From NCBI GenBank assembly GCA_933207985.1, contig OW240921.1, positions 93,126,972 to 93,190,971 of the forward strand: a DNA stretch of 64,000 bases, given 5' to 3'. The stretch comes from Pelobates cultripes. Lineage: Eukaryota > Chordata > Amphibia > Anura > Pelobatidae. This document shows, piece by piece, positions 1-9,756 of this stretch (the first letter of the stretch is position 1; every line of letters begins with the position of its first letter). The notes under the pieces were generated by a model that saw nothing but the letters and a program-made list of their open reading frames with translations, did not search any database and had not been told where the DNA came from. A program made the position numbers and the translations under genes.

Positions 1-415
1 TACACACACAGCACCCTTACACATACACAGCACACACTAACAGCACCCTCACACACACACACATCACCCTTACACACACACACAGTGCCCTCACACAAAC
101 AGCACCCTTGCACACACACACACTAACAGCACCCTCACACACACACAGCACCCTTACACACACACACCACCCTCCCAAACACACACACAGCACCCTCACA
201 CACAGCACCCTTACATATACACACACAATAACAGCACCCACACACACACACACTAACAGTACCCTCACATACACACAGCACCCTTACACACACACACACA
301 CACCACCCTCACAAACACACACACCGCACGCTCACACACACAGCACCCTTACACTCACACAGTGCCCTCATACACACACGGTGCCCACACACACACAGCA
401 CCCACACAAAGCACT
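1..415. repeat. CA-rich microsatellite/minisatellite
   Basis: The stretch is made of imperfect CACACACA tracts broken at regular intervals by AGCACCCTTA or AGCACCCTCA. It is therefore a degenerate minisatellite rather than a pure dinucleotide run. Open frames across it on both strands read as Thr/His or Val/Cys repeats and are not genes. Confidence 0.95.
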
Positions 416-416
416 A

Positions 417-418
<2 letters not shown>

Positions 419-474
<56 letters not shown>
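419..474. repeat. (TA)n microsatellite
   Basis: About 27 nearly uninterrupted TA dinucleotides directly follow the CA-rich block. Confidence 0.95.
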
Positions 475-477
<3 letters not shown>

Positions 478-942
478 GGCGTGTGTGTTTGTGCTTTAGG
501 GTGCACACCCTTATGCAATAAGCTGCGCACGCCTATGATTCTAACTATCTAGGAAGATAGTTATAAAGCCAGTGTTGCAAACGAGGTGAGCAAGCTTTGA
601 TTTAGATAATTTTACAGAGCAGAGGGGGTGAACAGTGATCAGTTCACTATAATGAAACCAATACGATTACAATTGTTTTTTTCAGGACTATAGGGTCCCT
701 TTAAAATGTTTTTAACAAACAAACATTTTACAAATACATGTAACAAGTTAACAAAAAAACTAAAAACAATATTTGCAAAAAGTCACTTACAAAGACCTTA
801 ATTTAATAAGATTTCTAAATGATTCAACACTGTTGAATTATTGGAAAAGTTTACTAAATCGAGGTTAAAGTCAGCGAATAGCAGATGGGAATCCATGCGT
901 ATCATTAGTGATTCCTCAAACTCCATACTTCCCCTGGTTGTT
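475..942. other. Non-coding stretch with a MITE-like terminus
   Basis: No exon or open frame is recognised. Near 683-708 the sequence ends in GGGTCCCTTTAA, which resembles the 3' terminus of the TTAA-ended MITE family seen complete at 44733-45196 and 54304-54724. The rest looks like ordinary intron or intergenic DNA. Confidence 0.4.
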
Positions 943-958
943 AAAAACTAAAAACAGG
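943..958. repeat. 5' target-site duplication of the L1
   Basis: The 16 bases AAAAACTAAAAACAGG recur exactly at 8066-8081 on the other side of the LINE. The A-rich start suits cleavage by an L1 endonuclease at a T-rich site on the opposite strand. Confidence 0.9.
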
Positions 959-1084
959 GGGGGGCGTGGTTTGCAGGCGAGCAAGATGGACGTGTCCATG
1001 TAAAGCTCTGCTGCAGCCACGGTGCCAACTGCTAACTACAGCCGAGATATAATTGCAAAAAATACCTGCAGAGGCTGGAGACCC

Positions 1085-2065
1085 ATGATGGATAAGAGGG
1101 CCCCGAGGAAACAGGGGGAAAAAGCGATGGAATCGGGTGCCACCGTCTCGGAGCTGTTCGCGGCCTCCCGCGCTGTGCGTCTCAGCACCCAAGATGGCGG
1201 ACGGGAAGGTCAGGGAACGCCGCGCTCGCCATCAAGCCCAGGCAGTAGTGCGGCTACAGGTACTCGTGAAACAGATACCGGCCAGATACTGGCCAAATTA
1301 GCGGAGGTCCGCTCCTACCTCGCTACTGAAATAGTCAGGAGCTCGGACGAGGTGAAAGCGGAGATTCAGGCTGTAGGGGCGAGGACGGCTGCATTGGAAC
1401 AGCGGGTGGAGTCCACGGTTGTGGCCCACAACGCTGCTGCCGCACAGATTAACACTCTGACGACCCGACTGATCTCTGCTGAACTGGCAATTGAAGACCT
1501 CGGAAATAGATCGCGCCGAAACAATATTCGTCTTCGGGGCTTGCCTGAGCAGGAGGGGGAAGGGTCTCTGATTGAGGTCGTTTCGGGCATCCTTAGGCCG
1601 CTTCTCCCCGACATGCCAGACCAGCTTTGGCATATTGAGAGGGCGCATCGGGCTCTCCGGGCTAAGCGGTCAGATGATCGGCGGCCGAGAGATGTAATTA
1701 TTAAATTCCTCTGCTTTCAAACTAAGGAGGCCCTGATGAAACGGGGCAGAAATAGCCCTATCACCTATAAAGGAGTGGAGCTGGCCCTCTACCAGGATCT
1801 GACCCCGGCCACACTACAGAAAAGGCGAGAGTGGCGCCCCATGACCGAGGTATTACAACACCATTCGATCAAATATGCCTGGGGTCACCCTTTCCGTCTG
1901 ATGGCCTTTCAAGACGGCCGCACTAAGATCTTGTTTCCCGACGGTGATCCAGCGGCGTTCCTGCGGGAGCTGGGGATTCAGGCCCCTGAAGGTTTCGTGG
2001 TTCCGATGGCGACGGCGGAGGTGCTGGGATCCCTTCCACGTGTCTGGTCCGAGGCGGGTGAGTGA
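1085..2065 (+). CDS. L1 ORF1p, RNA-binding chaperone of the LINE
   Basis: ORF1p coats the LINE RNA in the ribonucleoprotein that carries out retrotransposition. The frame is open for 326 codons from ATG 1085; it is also open upstream, but without an ATG. The order of parts fits the family: a basic, disordered N-terminus (MMDKRAPRKQGEK), a helical, coiled-coil-like stretch with spaced hydrophobics (around ILAKLAEVRSYLATEIV and the following 80 residues), then the conserved RRM entry RRNNIRLRGLPE, and a C-terminal domain including PITYKGVELALYQDLTP. The length is near the usual 300-370 residues and there is no internal stop. ORF2 follows after an unusually long spacer. Confidence 0.9.
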   Translation: MMDKRAPRKQGEKAMESGATVSELFAASRAVRLSTQDGGREGQGTPRSPSSPGSSAATGTRETDTGQILAKLAEVRSYLATEIVRSSDEVKAEIQAVGARTAALEQRVESTVVAHNAAAAQINTLTTRLISAELAIEDLGNRSRRNNIRLRGLPEQEGEGSLIEVVSGILRPLLPDMPDQLWHIERAHRALRAKRSDDRRPRDVIIKFLCFQTKEALMKRGRNSPITYKGVELALYQDLTPATLQKRREWRPMTEVLQHHSIKYAWGHPFRLMAFQDGRTKILFPDGDPAAFLRELGIQAPEGFVVPMATAEVLGSLPRVWSEAGE

Positions 2066-3458
2066 GGAGAGGAATTCTGCTCCCGGTCTCGCAGGTCGGA
2101 TCTCTACGGCTCCGGTTGGTGCTGTGCTACGGGAGGGCCTGTGTTGTTTGGGTGGGTTGAGATGGGTCCCCATGTCCCCCCCCCACCTTTTTATCTTTAA
2201 TTTTATTTTTTATTTTTATTTTTTGCTGGCTTGGCTCCCTTGATGGGGATTGCTTGGGTTTGGTTGCCAGTTCATGGGTTGGGTTGCTTCCTGAATGGGG
2301 CGGGTTAGGGATTTCTTCCCTTCGTTCCTAAATGTTCCCATCCTGTGTTCTTCATTTTTTTTCCCCTCTGCAATCGCCTAATGAGGTTGATCGGGCTCAG
2401 GGATTGTACCTCTTTTCGGGCAACACCCGTCCTAACATTGCAGGGCCCTCACGGTTATTCGGGACGCCCGCTCCGGTCCGAATTGTGGTTGGGGGACGTA
2501 TTTTGACTTGAAATGTTTGCTTAACCTTGTCTTCTGTTATACCTTTCCTCCCTGTATAGTTTTGGGGCTGCGGAGGGTGGCGGGATGTGTGTTTATTATG
2601 TAGGGCGGGTGGTTGATAGGGTTGACCCTGCTTTTACAATTAGCTTATGTACCACACTGTATTTACATTTGATATTACGCACAGGGGATGGGATTCGGCG
2701 GGAGCCTGTGGGTTCAGCTATGGGGGGGAGGTCTTGGGGTCACGGGGCTATGTTTATGCTAAGGCGTTCTTTTATGTATATTTTCCATACTCTCGGGCTC
2801 TTTCTGCCTCCCGGGCACATTTTATGTTATTTATTGTGGGTTAAGGGAACAGTGGGGCGTGTGTTCTTGGGGGGAGCGGGTGATTTTGATTTTGGGTTCA
2901 TTCTTTAACTGCGCATATTGTTTTGCCCCCGCCTCTCTTTTTGGGGGGGTCTTCCTCGCGGGGGGGAAGTTGTTTGGATCTCTGCCTAGGGGGAGGGATT
3001 TTTTGGTTGTGTATATGTAGGTAATGCAGCTATCTGACATCTTATTGTATTTCATTGTGTCTCATAATTAGTCTGTGTGGGCACCCTATGGGTGCTTTTC
3101 TCTGTTGGTGTATGCTCCCGCTTCTCTGGAGACTTTTTAGGATTCCGGAGGGGCTGGAACATGTGCCCCAATTAAGCCTGGCTATAGGTAAGACCAGGCA
3201 CCAGATACACAGGTTCTGTGTGTCCTTCTTTGTTTTAAACTTATTCTTTTTTTCTATTTCTTGTTTGTTGTCCAGTTCTAAATCTTTACTATTTCCCTTG
3301 GGAGGGGGAACAGGAGAGGGCAGTTATGCCGCTGAACTCTGTCTGGTTGGTCCGGAGCCGGGCTCCCATGGTACCGAGATGAGATATGTGGTGCAATCTC
3401 CTTACTGGCCCAGTAGTGGGCTGCTAGGAGGCATTGGCTTGCCCTCCTTTCGGAAACT
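2066..3458 (+). other. L1 inter-ORF spacer
   Basis: These 1.39 kb separate ORF1 from ORF2 inside the L1. The region is G/T-rich, with runs such as GGGGGGG near 2942-2965 and several T-rich tracts. It has no convincing reading frame; the short frames near 2585-2908 and 3055-3468 have no recognisable domain. It is much longer than the inter-ORF spacer of mammalian L1s and may hold a second promoter or a signal for starting ORF2 translation, but that is inference. Confidence 0.6.
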
Positions 3459-6400
3459 ATGCCTTTAAAAGTATTATCATTGAATGTTAAGGGCCTGAAC
3501 GCTCCGAGTAAACGCCGCCTCATGTTCAGGGATCTCAAACGCATGAGCCCAGATATTGCCTTCTTGCAGGAGACGCACCTATCCGCATCGGCTAAATTCG
3601 CCCTGAAGGATCACACTTTCAGGACAGTCCATGAAGCTAGGGCTTTAAATAAACGGAATGGAGTTGCTATCGTTATACACCATAGATGCCCGCTGAGGGT
3701 GGAAAACGTGGTAGCCGACCCGGGTGGCCGTTTCGTGCTGGTTTCGGGGAGATTGCACTCTCATGCAGTGCATTTCCTCAATGTCTATGCCCCAAACGAC
3801 CCCTCTGTTGCTTTTTGGGACGGAATAACGCAGATGGTGAACACTCTGCCACACGGAATGACGGTGGTGGGGGGGGACCTGAACGCCACCCCGTGTCCTG
3901 CGGTTGACAGGGGTCCTGGCGACGGGTTGCCGCGGTCCCACGGGAGAGGTAGTCAAGATAAAATACTACGCACTTTTCTGCATCGTACAGGCCTGGTCGA
4001 TATCTGGAGAGCTCATCATCCAGACGACCGTGATTACACTTTTTATTCAGCACCTCACGATACGTATTCGAGGATAGACTTATTTCTGGTGAATCCCCAC
4101 ACGGTCCCAAAGGTGTCGAAAACTTCAGTAGGTTCGATCACGTGGTCGGACCATGCTGACATCACGATGACTCTGGATAAATTAAGTATGGCATCTCCGT
4201 GGACCTGGAGACTGAACACCTCTCTGCTTCAGGATCCAGCCGTGGTGGAGATCACACGTAAGGAACTGACTGAGTACTTCACAAGGAATGCGGACTCTGG
4301 TCCCCGGCCTGCCACGATGTGGGCCGCACACAAGACGGTTATCCGGGGTATATTGATCCGCGAAGTCAGGCTTAAGAAGAAACGTAAGACACAATTACTA
4401 ACATCTCTCCTGGAAGCCCTGGGGAAAGCGGAAGAAAAACACAAGGCGGCCTCGTCGCCTACCACATTGCAGGAAGTAAGGAAATTGCGGGCTTCGGTCC
4501 GCGAAACGCTCCTCGACGAGACTGCTAGAGCTTTAGTCTGGTCCAAGAGGACTTACTATGAAAAATCCAACAAAATGGATACCTTGTTGGCCAGATCTCT
4601 TCGCCCGAGACAGAGTCACTCCCATATTACAAGAATCAAAGACGCTACGGGTAAGTATTGCACAGACCCTTCCGCTATTGCTAAGGTTTTTACAGATTAC
4701 TATACCAAATTATATAATAATTCCAGCGGGGCTACAAGCACCCAGAGGAGTGACACGGACAATTCGCAGGCATTTTAATCTCAATTGAAGCTACCTATGT
4801 TGCGGGGAGAAGACTCAGCTGCCCTTGGAGAAAGGATTACGGTCGAAGAGATCGATGCTGCAATATCCGCTTTAAAGGGTAACAAAGCTCCGGGCCCGGA
4901 TGGCTTCGACGGCAGCTATTATAAGATATTTCGAGAGGAACTTATACCCCACATGGAAAAGTGGTTTAACGACCTAATGGAGGGAGGAACGCCAAATAGG
5001 GATATGTCAGTAGCGGATATTGTGCTGTTACCGAAACCTGGCAAGGATGATTCTGTCCCCGAAAACTTTCGCCAGATTTCTTTGATAAACCATGACTCCA
5101 AAATCCTTGCCAAAATATTGGCACACAGACTGAACCCCTTGTTAACACGATTGATACACCCTGACCAAGTGGGCTTTGTGCCTGGCAGGCAGCTATTTGA
5201 AAATACTAGACGCAACATTGATCTTATCTGGCGGCAGGCAACTAGGGGGATTCCGACGTTGATATTGTCACTCGACGCGGAGAAAGCTTTCGATAGGGTA
5301 AAGTGGCCTTATCTTTTCGAGACTCTCCGACAGTTTGGTATCCCTGAACCCTTTATAACTACGATACAAGCAATGTACACTGATGTTCGGGCTCGAGTCC
5401 GGATTTCGGGCGCGAAGATGGAACCTTTCAATTTGGGGAATGGGACTAGGCAGGGCTGCCCGCTGTCACCTCTATTGTTCGCTCTCTCTTTGGAACCCCT
5501 TCTACAAACAATTAGGAATAGCTCCGACATCAAGGGGATCGTGATTCGGGAGCAGCGATATGTGGTGTCTGGCTTTGCTGACGATGTCTTGCTAACCCTG
5601 ACGGATCCGATAAATTCTATGGAGGCATTGGCGACAGTGTTGGAGGCCTACAGCGAATTGGCCGGATATAGGGTGAACTTAACTAAGTCAAGCGCACTTC
5701 CCATAAGCATGAGCGACACGGATATCACCCACATCGGAGACACCTATAGGATACATATAGCAAACGATCATATAAAGTATTTGGGGGTTCGGCTGACAGC
5801 GGACCCTTCCCAATTATTTCAGCAAAATTATGTTCCTATGATCCGCACCTTGATAGGAGACATGGAGAAATGGATAGATAAGCCGATCTCCTGGATTGGT
5901 AGGATTCACTCTGTGAAAATGAATATTCTCCCTAGGATTCTGTTTCTATTTCAAGCTCTCCCGGTCCGGCTGTCCAAGTCAGATCTAGGGACGCTCCAGC
6001 AGGCCATTGGGAAATTCATTTGGCAGAACAGGAAACATAGAGTTTCGCGTAACGTTCTTTACAGGTCAAAAGCGAGGGGGGGCTTAGGTCTACCAAACCT
6101 CTATTTCTATTATTTAGCGCCCCAATTAACTCAAATAGCACTATGGCATGCTCCCCCAGAAGAGAGGCGGTGGGTCGACCTGGAGGCCACCCTTCTGGGT
6201 TCCGACGTCCCTCAATTCTTTATGTGGGTCCCTAGGGACCACAGACCATTGATACGCGTCGATTGCCCAGCTATCGCTAACTCTTTGAAAATCTGGGACG
6301 CAACATCAACCAAATATGGTTTATCCCCCCATCTGTCCCCATTGGCCCCTTATCTGAGGAATCGAGCGTTCCCTCCGGGATTGGAAGCCAGAAACTTTAA

Positions 6401-7256
6401 GGGCATAGAGAGCAGAGGGGTACAACGACTATGTCATCTTTATGAGGGGGGTGCTTTTATATCCTTCGATGATTTGAAGTCCAGAGCTACTCTACGTCCC
6501 TCCGATTTTTTTCGATACCTCCAGTTAAGGGACTTCGCCCATAACCCACAGATTAAAACTAGCGCCTTGACTCCACTCACGTTTTTTGAAAGAATGTGCA
6601 TTCAAGAACAATTTCCGAAAGGCCTCATCACTAACTTATACGCGCACCTCAGTACGACCACATCTGAATGGGGGGAGCTTCATTATACGTCTCACTGGGA
6701 AATGGATTTGAATGAGGAACTGGAGGGTGTTGAGTGGCAAGAGATCTGGGAGGCAGCGGCGACCTCGTCTATTTGTGTCACATTTCAAGAACAAGCCTAT
6801 AAGACTATGTTCCGGTGGTACGCTACCCCGGCGAAGCTTTACCGGATGAATAAAATTAATACAGATTTATGCTGGAGAGGATGTGGTCAGAAAGGGACGT
6901 ATTTACATATGTGGTGGGTCTGTCCAGAGGCACAAAAATTCTGGAAACGGGTCGCGGATTTACTGGGAAATATCTTTGATAGGGTGATCAAACCAGACCC
7001 CTGGGTTTTCCTTCTGGCCAGATCGCTGGAGAACTGGTCCAGATCGGAACAAAATTTACTACATAAGGTGACCCTGGCTGCCAGAAGGGCCATGGCCCAA
7101 GTGTGGCTACAGGGAGAGACCCCCCCTATGGAGGTGGTGATACAAAAGATTAAGGATACATACATAATGGACGAGTTAACAGCTAGGGTCCGGGGCACTA
7201 AGAAGAAAATGGAAAAGATTTGGAGCCCGTGGGTGGCTAGTGGGGTGGGTGATTAG
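3459..7256 (+). pseudogene. L1 ORF2p (endonuclease + reverse transcriptase) with one in-frame stop
   Basis: ORF2p nicks the target DNA and copies the LINE RNA into it. The N-terminal apurinic-like endonuclease shows NVKGLN (residue ~9), QETHL (~37), GGDLNAT (~138), SRIDLFLV and WSDHA (~229). The reverse transcriptase follows with KAPGPDGF, HPDQVGFVPGRQ, LDAEKAFDRVKW, GTRQGCPLSPLLF and the catalytic FADD (~706). A C-terminal Cys/His cluster lies near CWRGCGQKGTYLHMWWVC. TAA at 4776-4778 falls between the endonuclease and RT domains; the frame is the same on both sides and stays open to TAG 7254-7256. The total of about 1,265 codons is normal for L1. This stop is the only obvious defect, so the copy is barely inactivated. 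Confidence 0.92.
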
Positions 7257-8070
7257 GGGAGTGGGGGACGGGCTCGTTCCCTGCGTACCCCGAAACACCT
7301 CTATTGATGACAGGATGCATAGCACACTTTTACTCCCCCTTCCGAAGCGGGACCCTCAGGATCCCACGAGATGTTCACGGTTTATAGTTTTTCGCACTGG
7401 CATGGCGGTACTTGCTAAAAACATCCCGGCTCGTGGCTATCCAGCTATCTGATCGTATCGGCATCATTACCATTCTGGGAAAATCACTATAATACCCCCT
7501 CCCAATCCTACTCCCAATCCTACTCTCTCTTCTTTTTTCTCTTCTATCCTTTTGGTACTCCTTTTCTTTTCTTTATTTATCTTTATATTGTTTTTTCCCA
7601 TCTATCTGGTTACTGCCCAGTTACCATATGGCTCACTGAAGCTATATTTGGAGGGGCGGGTCGAGGGGTGTTTATTGGTAGGCTATTATTAAAATATCTT
7701 CGCATAAATGTCATCCCTGTACACTGAGTTTTAGTTCATTGACCTAGCCAAATTCTTACTGCATTCTAGGGGTAGCTATGGATGGATAGCGTGAAATATC
7801 ATCGTGTTTTTCACTATCAGATGGGAATTTATTGTCTTACTTAAAATAAAATGGGTGGGATACCGCAGTAATCAAACTCGTAAAGACGACATTCATATGT
7901 TAGATATGCTGTTTGTGATTGGTAGTCAGACTTTGCAATATTGTTTGTTTTTTACAAGTAATGCGTATTGTTTTGGTGATTGCGATGTTGTTCTTTATTG
8001 CATCATGTTGCATATACTGTTGTGGTGTCTGATCATTTCATAAATAAAGAATTAAAAAAAAAAAAAAAAA
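7257..8070 (+). other. L1 3' UTR and poly(A) tail
   Basis: This is non-coding sequence after ORF2, with pyrimidine-rich tracts near 7490-7600. It ends in AATAAAGAATT (signal at 8043-8048) and an A-run at 8053-8070. The tail passes directly into the target-site duplication. Confidence 0.85.
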
Positions 8071-8081
8071 CTAAAAACAGG
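8066..8081. repeat. 3' target-site duplication of the L1
   Basis: This is the exact second copy of the 16-bp duplication at 943-958, directly after the poly(A) tail. Confidence 0.9.
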
Positions 8082-8089
8082 AGGATCTG

Positions 8090-8520
8090 CATTAACATCC
8101 TCCTAGCACCATAGAAGGGCTACTAAACTGGTTCATGGATTGCAGGATAAAACTTACCAGGAAAGGTTAAAGGATCTTAACATGTTTGGCTTCGAGGAAA
8201 GACGAGACAGGGGGGATATGATAGAAACATTTAAATACATAAAGGGAATCAACACAGTAAAGGATGAGACTATATTTATAAGAAGAAAAACTACCACAAC
8301 AAGAGGACATAGTATTACATTACTGAGAGGGTAGTGGATGCATGGCATAGCCTTCCAGCTGAAGTGGTAGAGGTTAACACAGTAAAGGAGTTTAAGCATA
8401 CGTGGGATAGGCATAAGGCTATCCTAGCTATAAGGCCAGGGACTAATGAAAGTATTTAGAAAATTGGGCAGTCTAGATGGGCCGAATGGTTCTTATCTGC
8501 CGTCACATTCTATGTTTCTA
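8090..8520 (+). mobile_element. 3' fragment of an L2/CR1-type LINE
   Basis: A reading frame at 8140-8334 gives YQERLKDLNMFGFEERRDRGDMIETFKYIKG. This matches the conserved C-terminal end of CR1/L2-clade ORF2 (typically YEERLK.L.LFSLE.RR.RGD.I..FKY.KG). A frame break and TAG follow, and homology continues through GGATGCATGGCATAGCCTTCC. The block ends near 8520 in a short-repeat tail, TTCTATGTTTCTATG, the usual type of 3' end in this clade. It is strongly 5' truncated and inactive. Confidence 0.75.
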
Positions 8521-9700
8521 TGGTACATTTATATTAATGCCAACTACTAACCGGCCTTTCTGTGTCCAAAAAGAGAAACTATATATCACATGTCAGCAGG
8601 AACTGCTAGGTGGCCATCTCCTAACTCCAAGGTATGTAACTTTAAATTAGATGGAATTTGTCACCTTTAAGATGTTTGTCTATATTGTGGTTTTCTGATT
8701 TTTTTTTTTTTATCATTGCTTGTAGCTGTTTTAGTTATTGATTAGGAATTTTTTTTTCTACCAAATCATCTTCCTTTCTGTGTGTTTGTATCAAATGTTT
8801 TATAAACACACTCCCATCTGTCCTGAGAGCACCCATTTTTATCACATTTCCATCTCAGAGGTACCTGTAGCAATCGAAAAGTCAGAATAAAGAAATGGGA
8901 AGAATGATCCTGCAAAGATCCAGCACAAACTGTTATGTATTTTAGACCTCAGAGTATCGTGTTTTTTTTTCCCCAGGAAAGGTTTCATTTTTTATACTCG
9001 GATTAAAGTAACGCTCCTGGAGCGGTTATGGAGCCAGGACTGCCCTGGCGGCCCCATTGTAAATAGTTAAACTGTTTTAGAATGGTTTGACTTCTTTCCT
9101 GGGAAGTTCGCTGCCTGCCTTTTCTTTGCAGCCATGAGAACCAAAAACTCTTGCTTAGGAGCTTCTGTTAGCACTTCTGAGCTAAGCCCTGCAGTGCTGA
9201 TCTATCTCATTGGCTGTGAGAGTTTTCCGCTACAGAAGACACAAAGATCCAGCCGAGGTAAAAGGTTTAACCATTCTATAATGGTTTAAGTGCTTACAAT
9301 GGAGGTCTGTGCGAGGACAGCCATAGCACCATAACAACTAAAGGGCACTTCAGTGCTTATAGTGCTTGGTGTGTTCTTCTAATAACACCAACACTCATGA
9401 CAAAATGGAAATTAATTTAAATCTCAGTGCAAGGGATCATTACCCTGATCAGAGGAGCACGCGTAGACTACCGTGGAGTTAGTGTTTGTAATGATGTAAA
9501 TGTTATAAGCAATTCTGGTCTAAATTGTTGCTGACACGCACTGAGGGTTGTTGTGAGCCTATAATTTTGATTCAGTAAATGTCGTTATGAGGAATGGTAG
9601 TTTTGTGTTTATTACAAATTAGATCCTCTTGGAAACCTAAGTGCAACAATTCGTTAGAAAATTGTTTATTGTTTACTCTGATACTCTGTTTGTTTTGTAG
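8521..9700. other. Intron-like sequence without a recognised gene
   Basis: No exon or protein similarity is recognised. A block near 9003-9380 starts TTAAAGTAACG and contains GC-rich, partly self-complementary sequence, which could be an old MITE. The first sodium-channel exon starts at 9701. Confidence 0.35.
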
Positions 9701-9756
9701 AACTGGGTTATTCCATTACTATCCTGGCAAGAAAAATACAACATCACCAGTAACAG
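9701..9756 (+). CDS. ENaC-like exon, membrane-proximal extracellular segment
   Basis: The acceptor is TTTGTTTTGTAG at 9689-9700 and the donor is GTAAGT from 9757. The frame reads [18 protein letters not shown] plus two bases (phase 2). It contains a potential N-glycosylation site, NIT. Confidence 0.8.

Larger units (their letters stand above)
959..8065 (+). mobile_element. Full-length L1-clade LINE (about 7.1 kb)
   Basis: This non-LTR retrotransposon has every expected part: a short GC-rich 5' region, ORF1, ORF2 (endonuclease plus reverse transcriptase), a 3' UTR with AATAAA at 8043-8048, and a terminal A-run. A perfect 16-bp target-site duplication, AAAAACTAAAAACAGG, flanks it at 943-958 and 8066-8081; its A-rich start merges with the poly(A). 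Both ORFs read on the plus strand. The only clear lesion is one TAA inside ORF2. The element is therefore full length and evidently a fairly recent insertion. It lies upstream of sodium-channel exons transcribed in the same direction, possibly in an intron of that gene. Confidence 0.93.

Noticed and set aside
17..521. Open frames in the CA-rich block at the window start
   Set aside because: They are low-complexity Thr/His or Val/Cys translations of a microsatellite.
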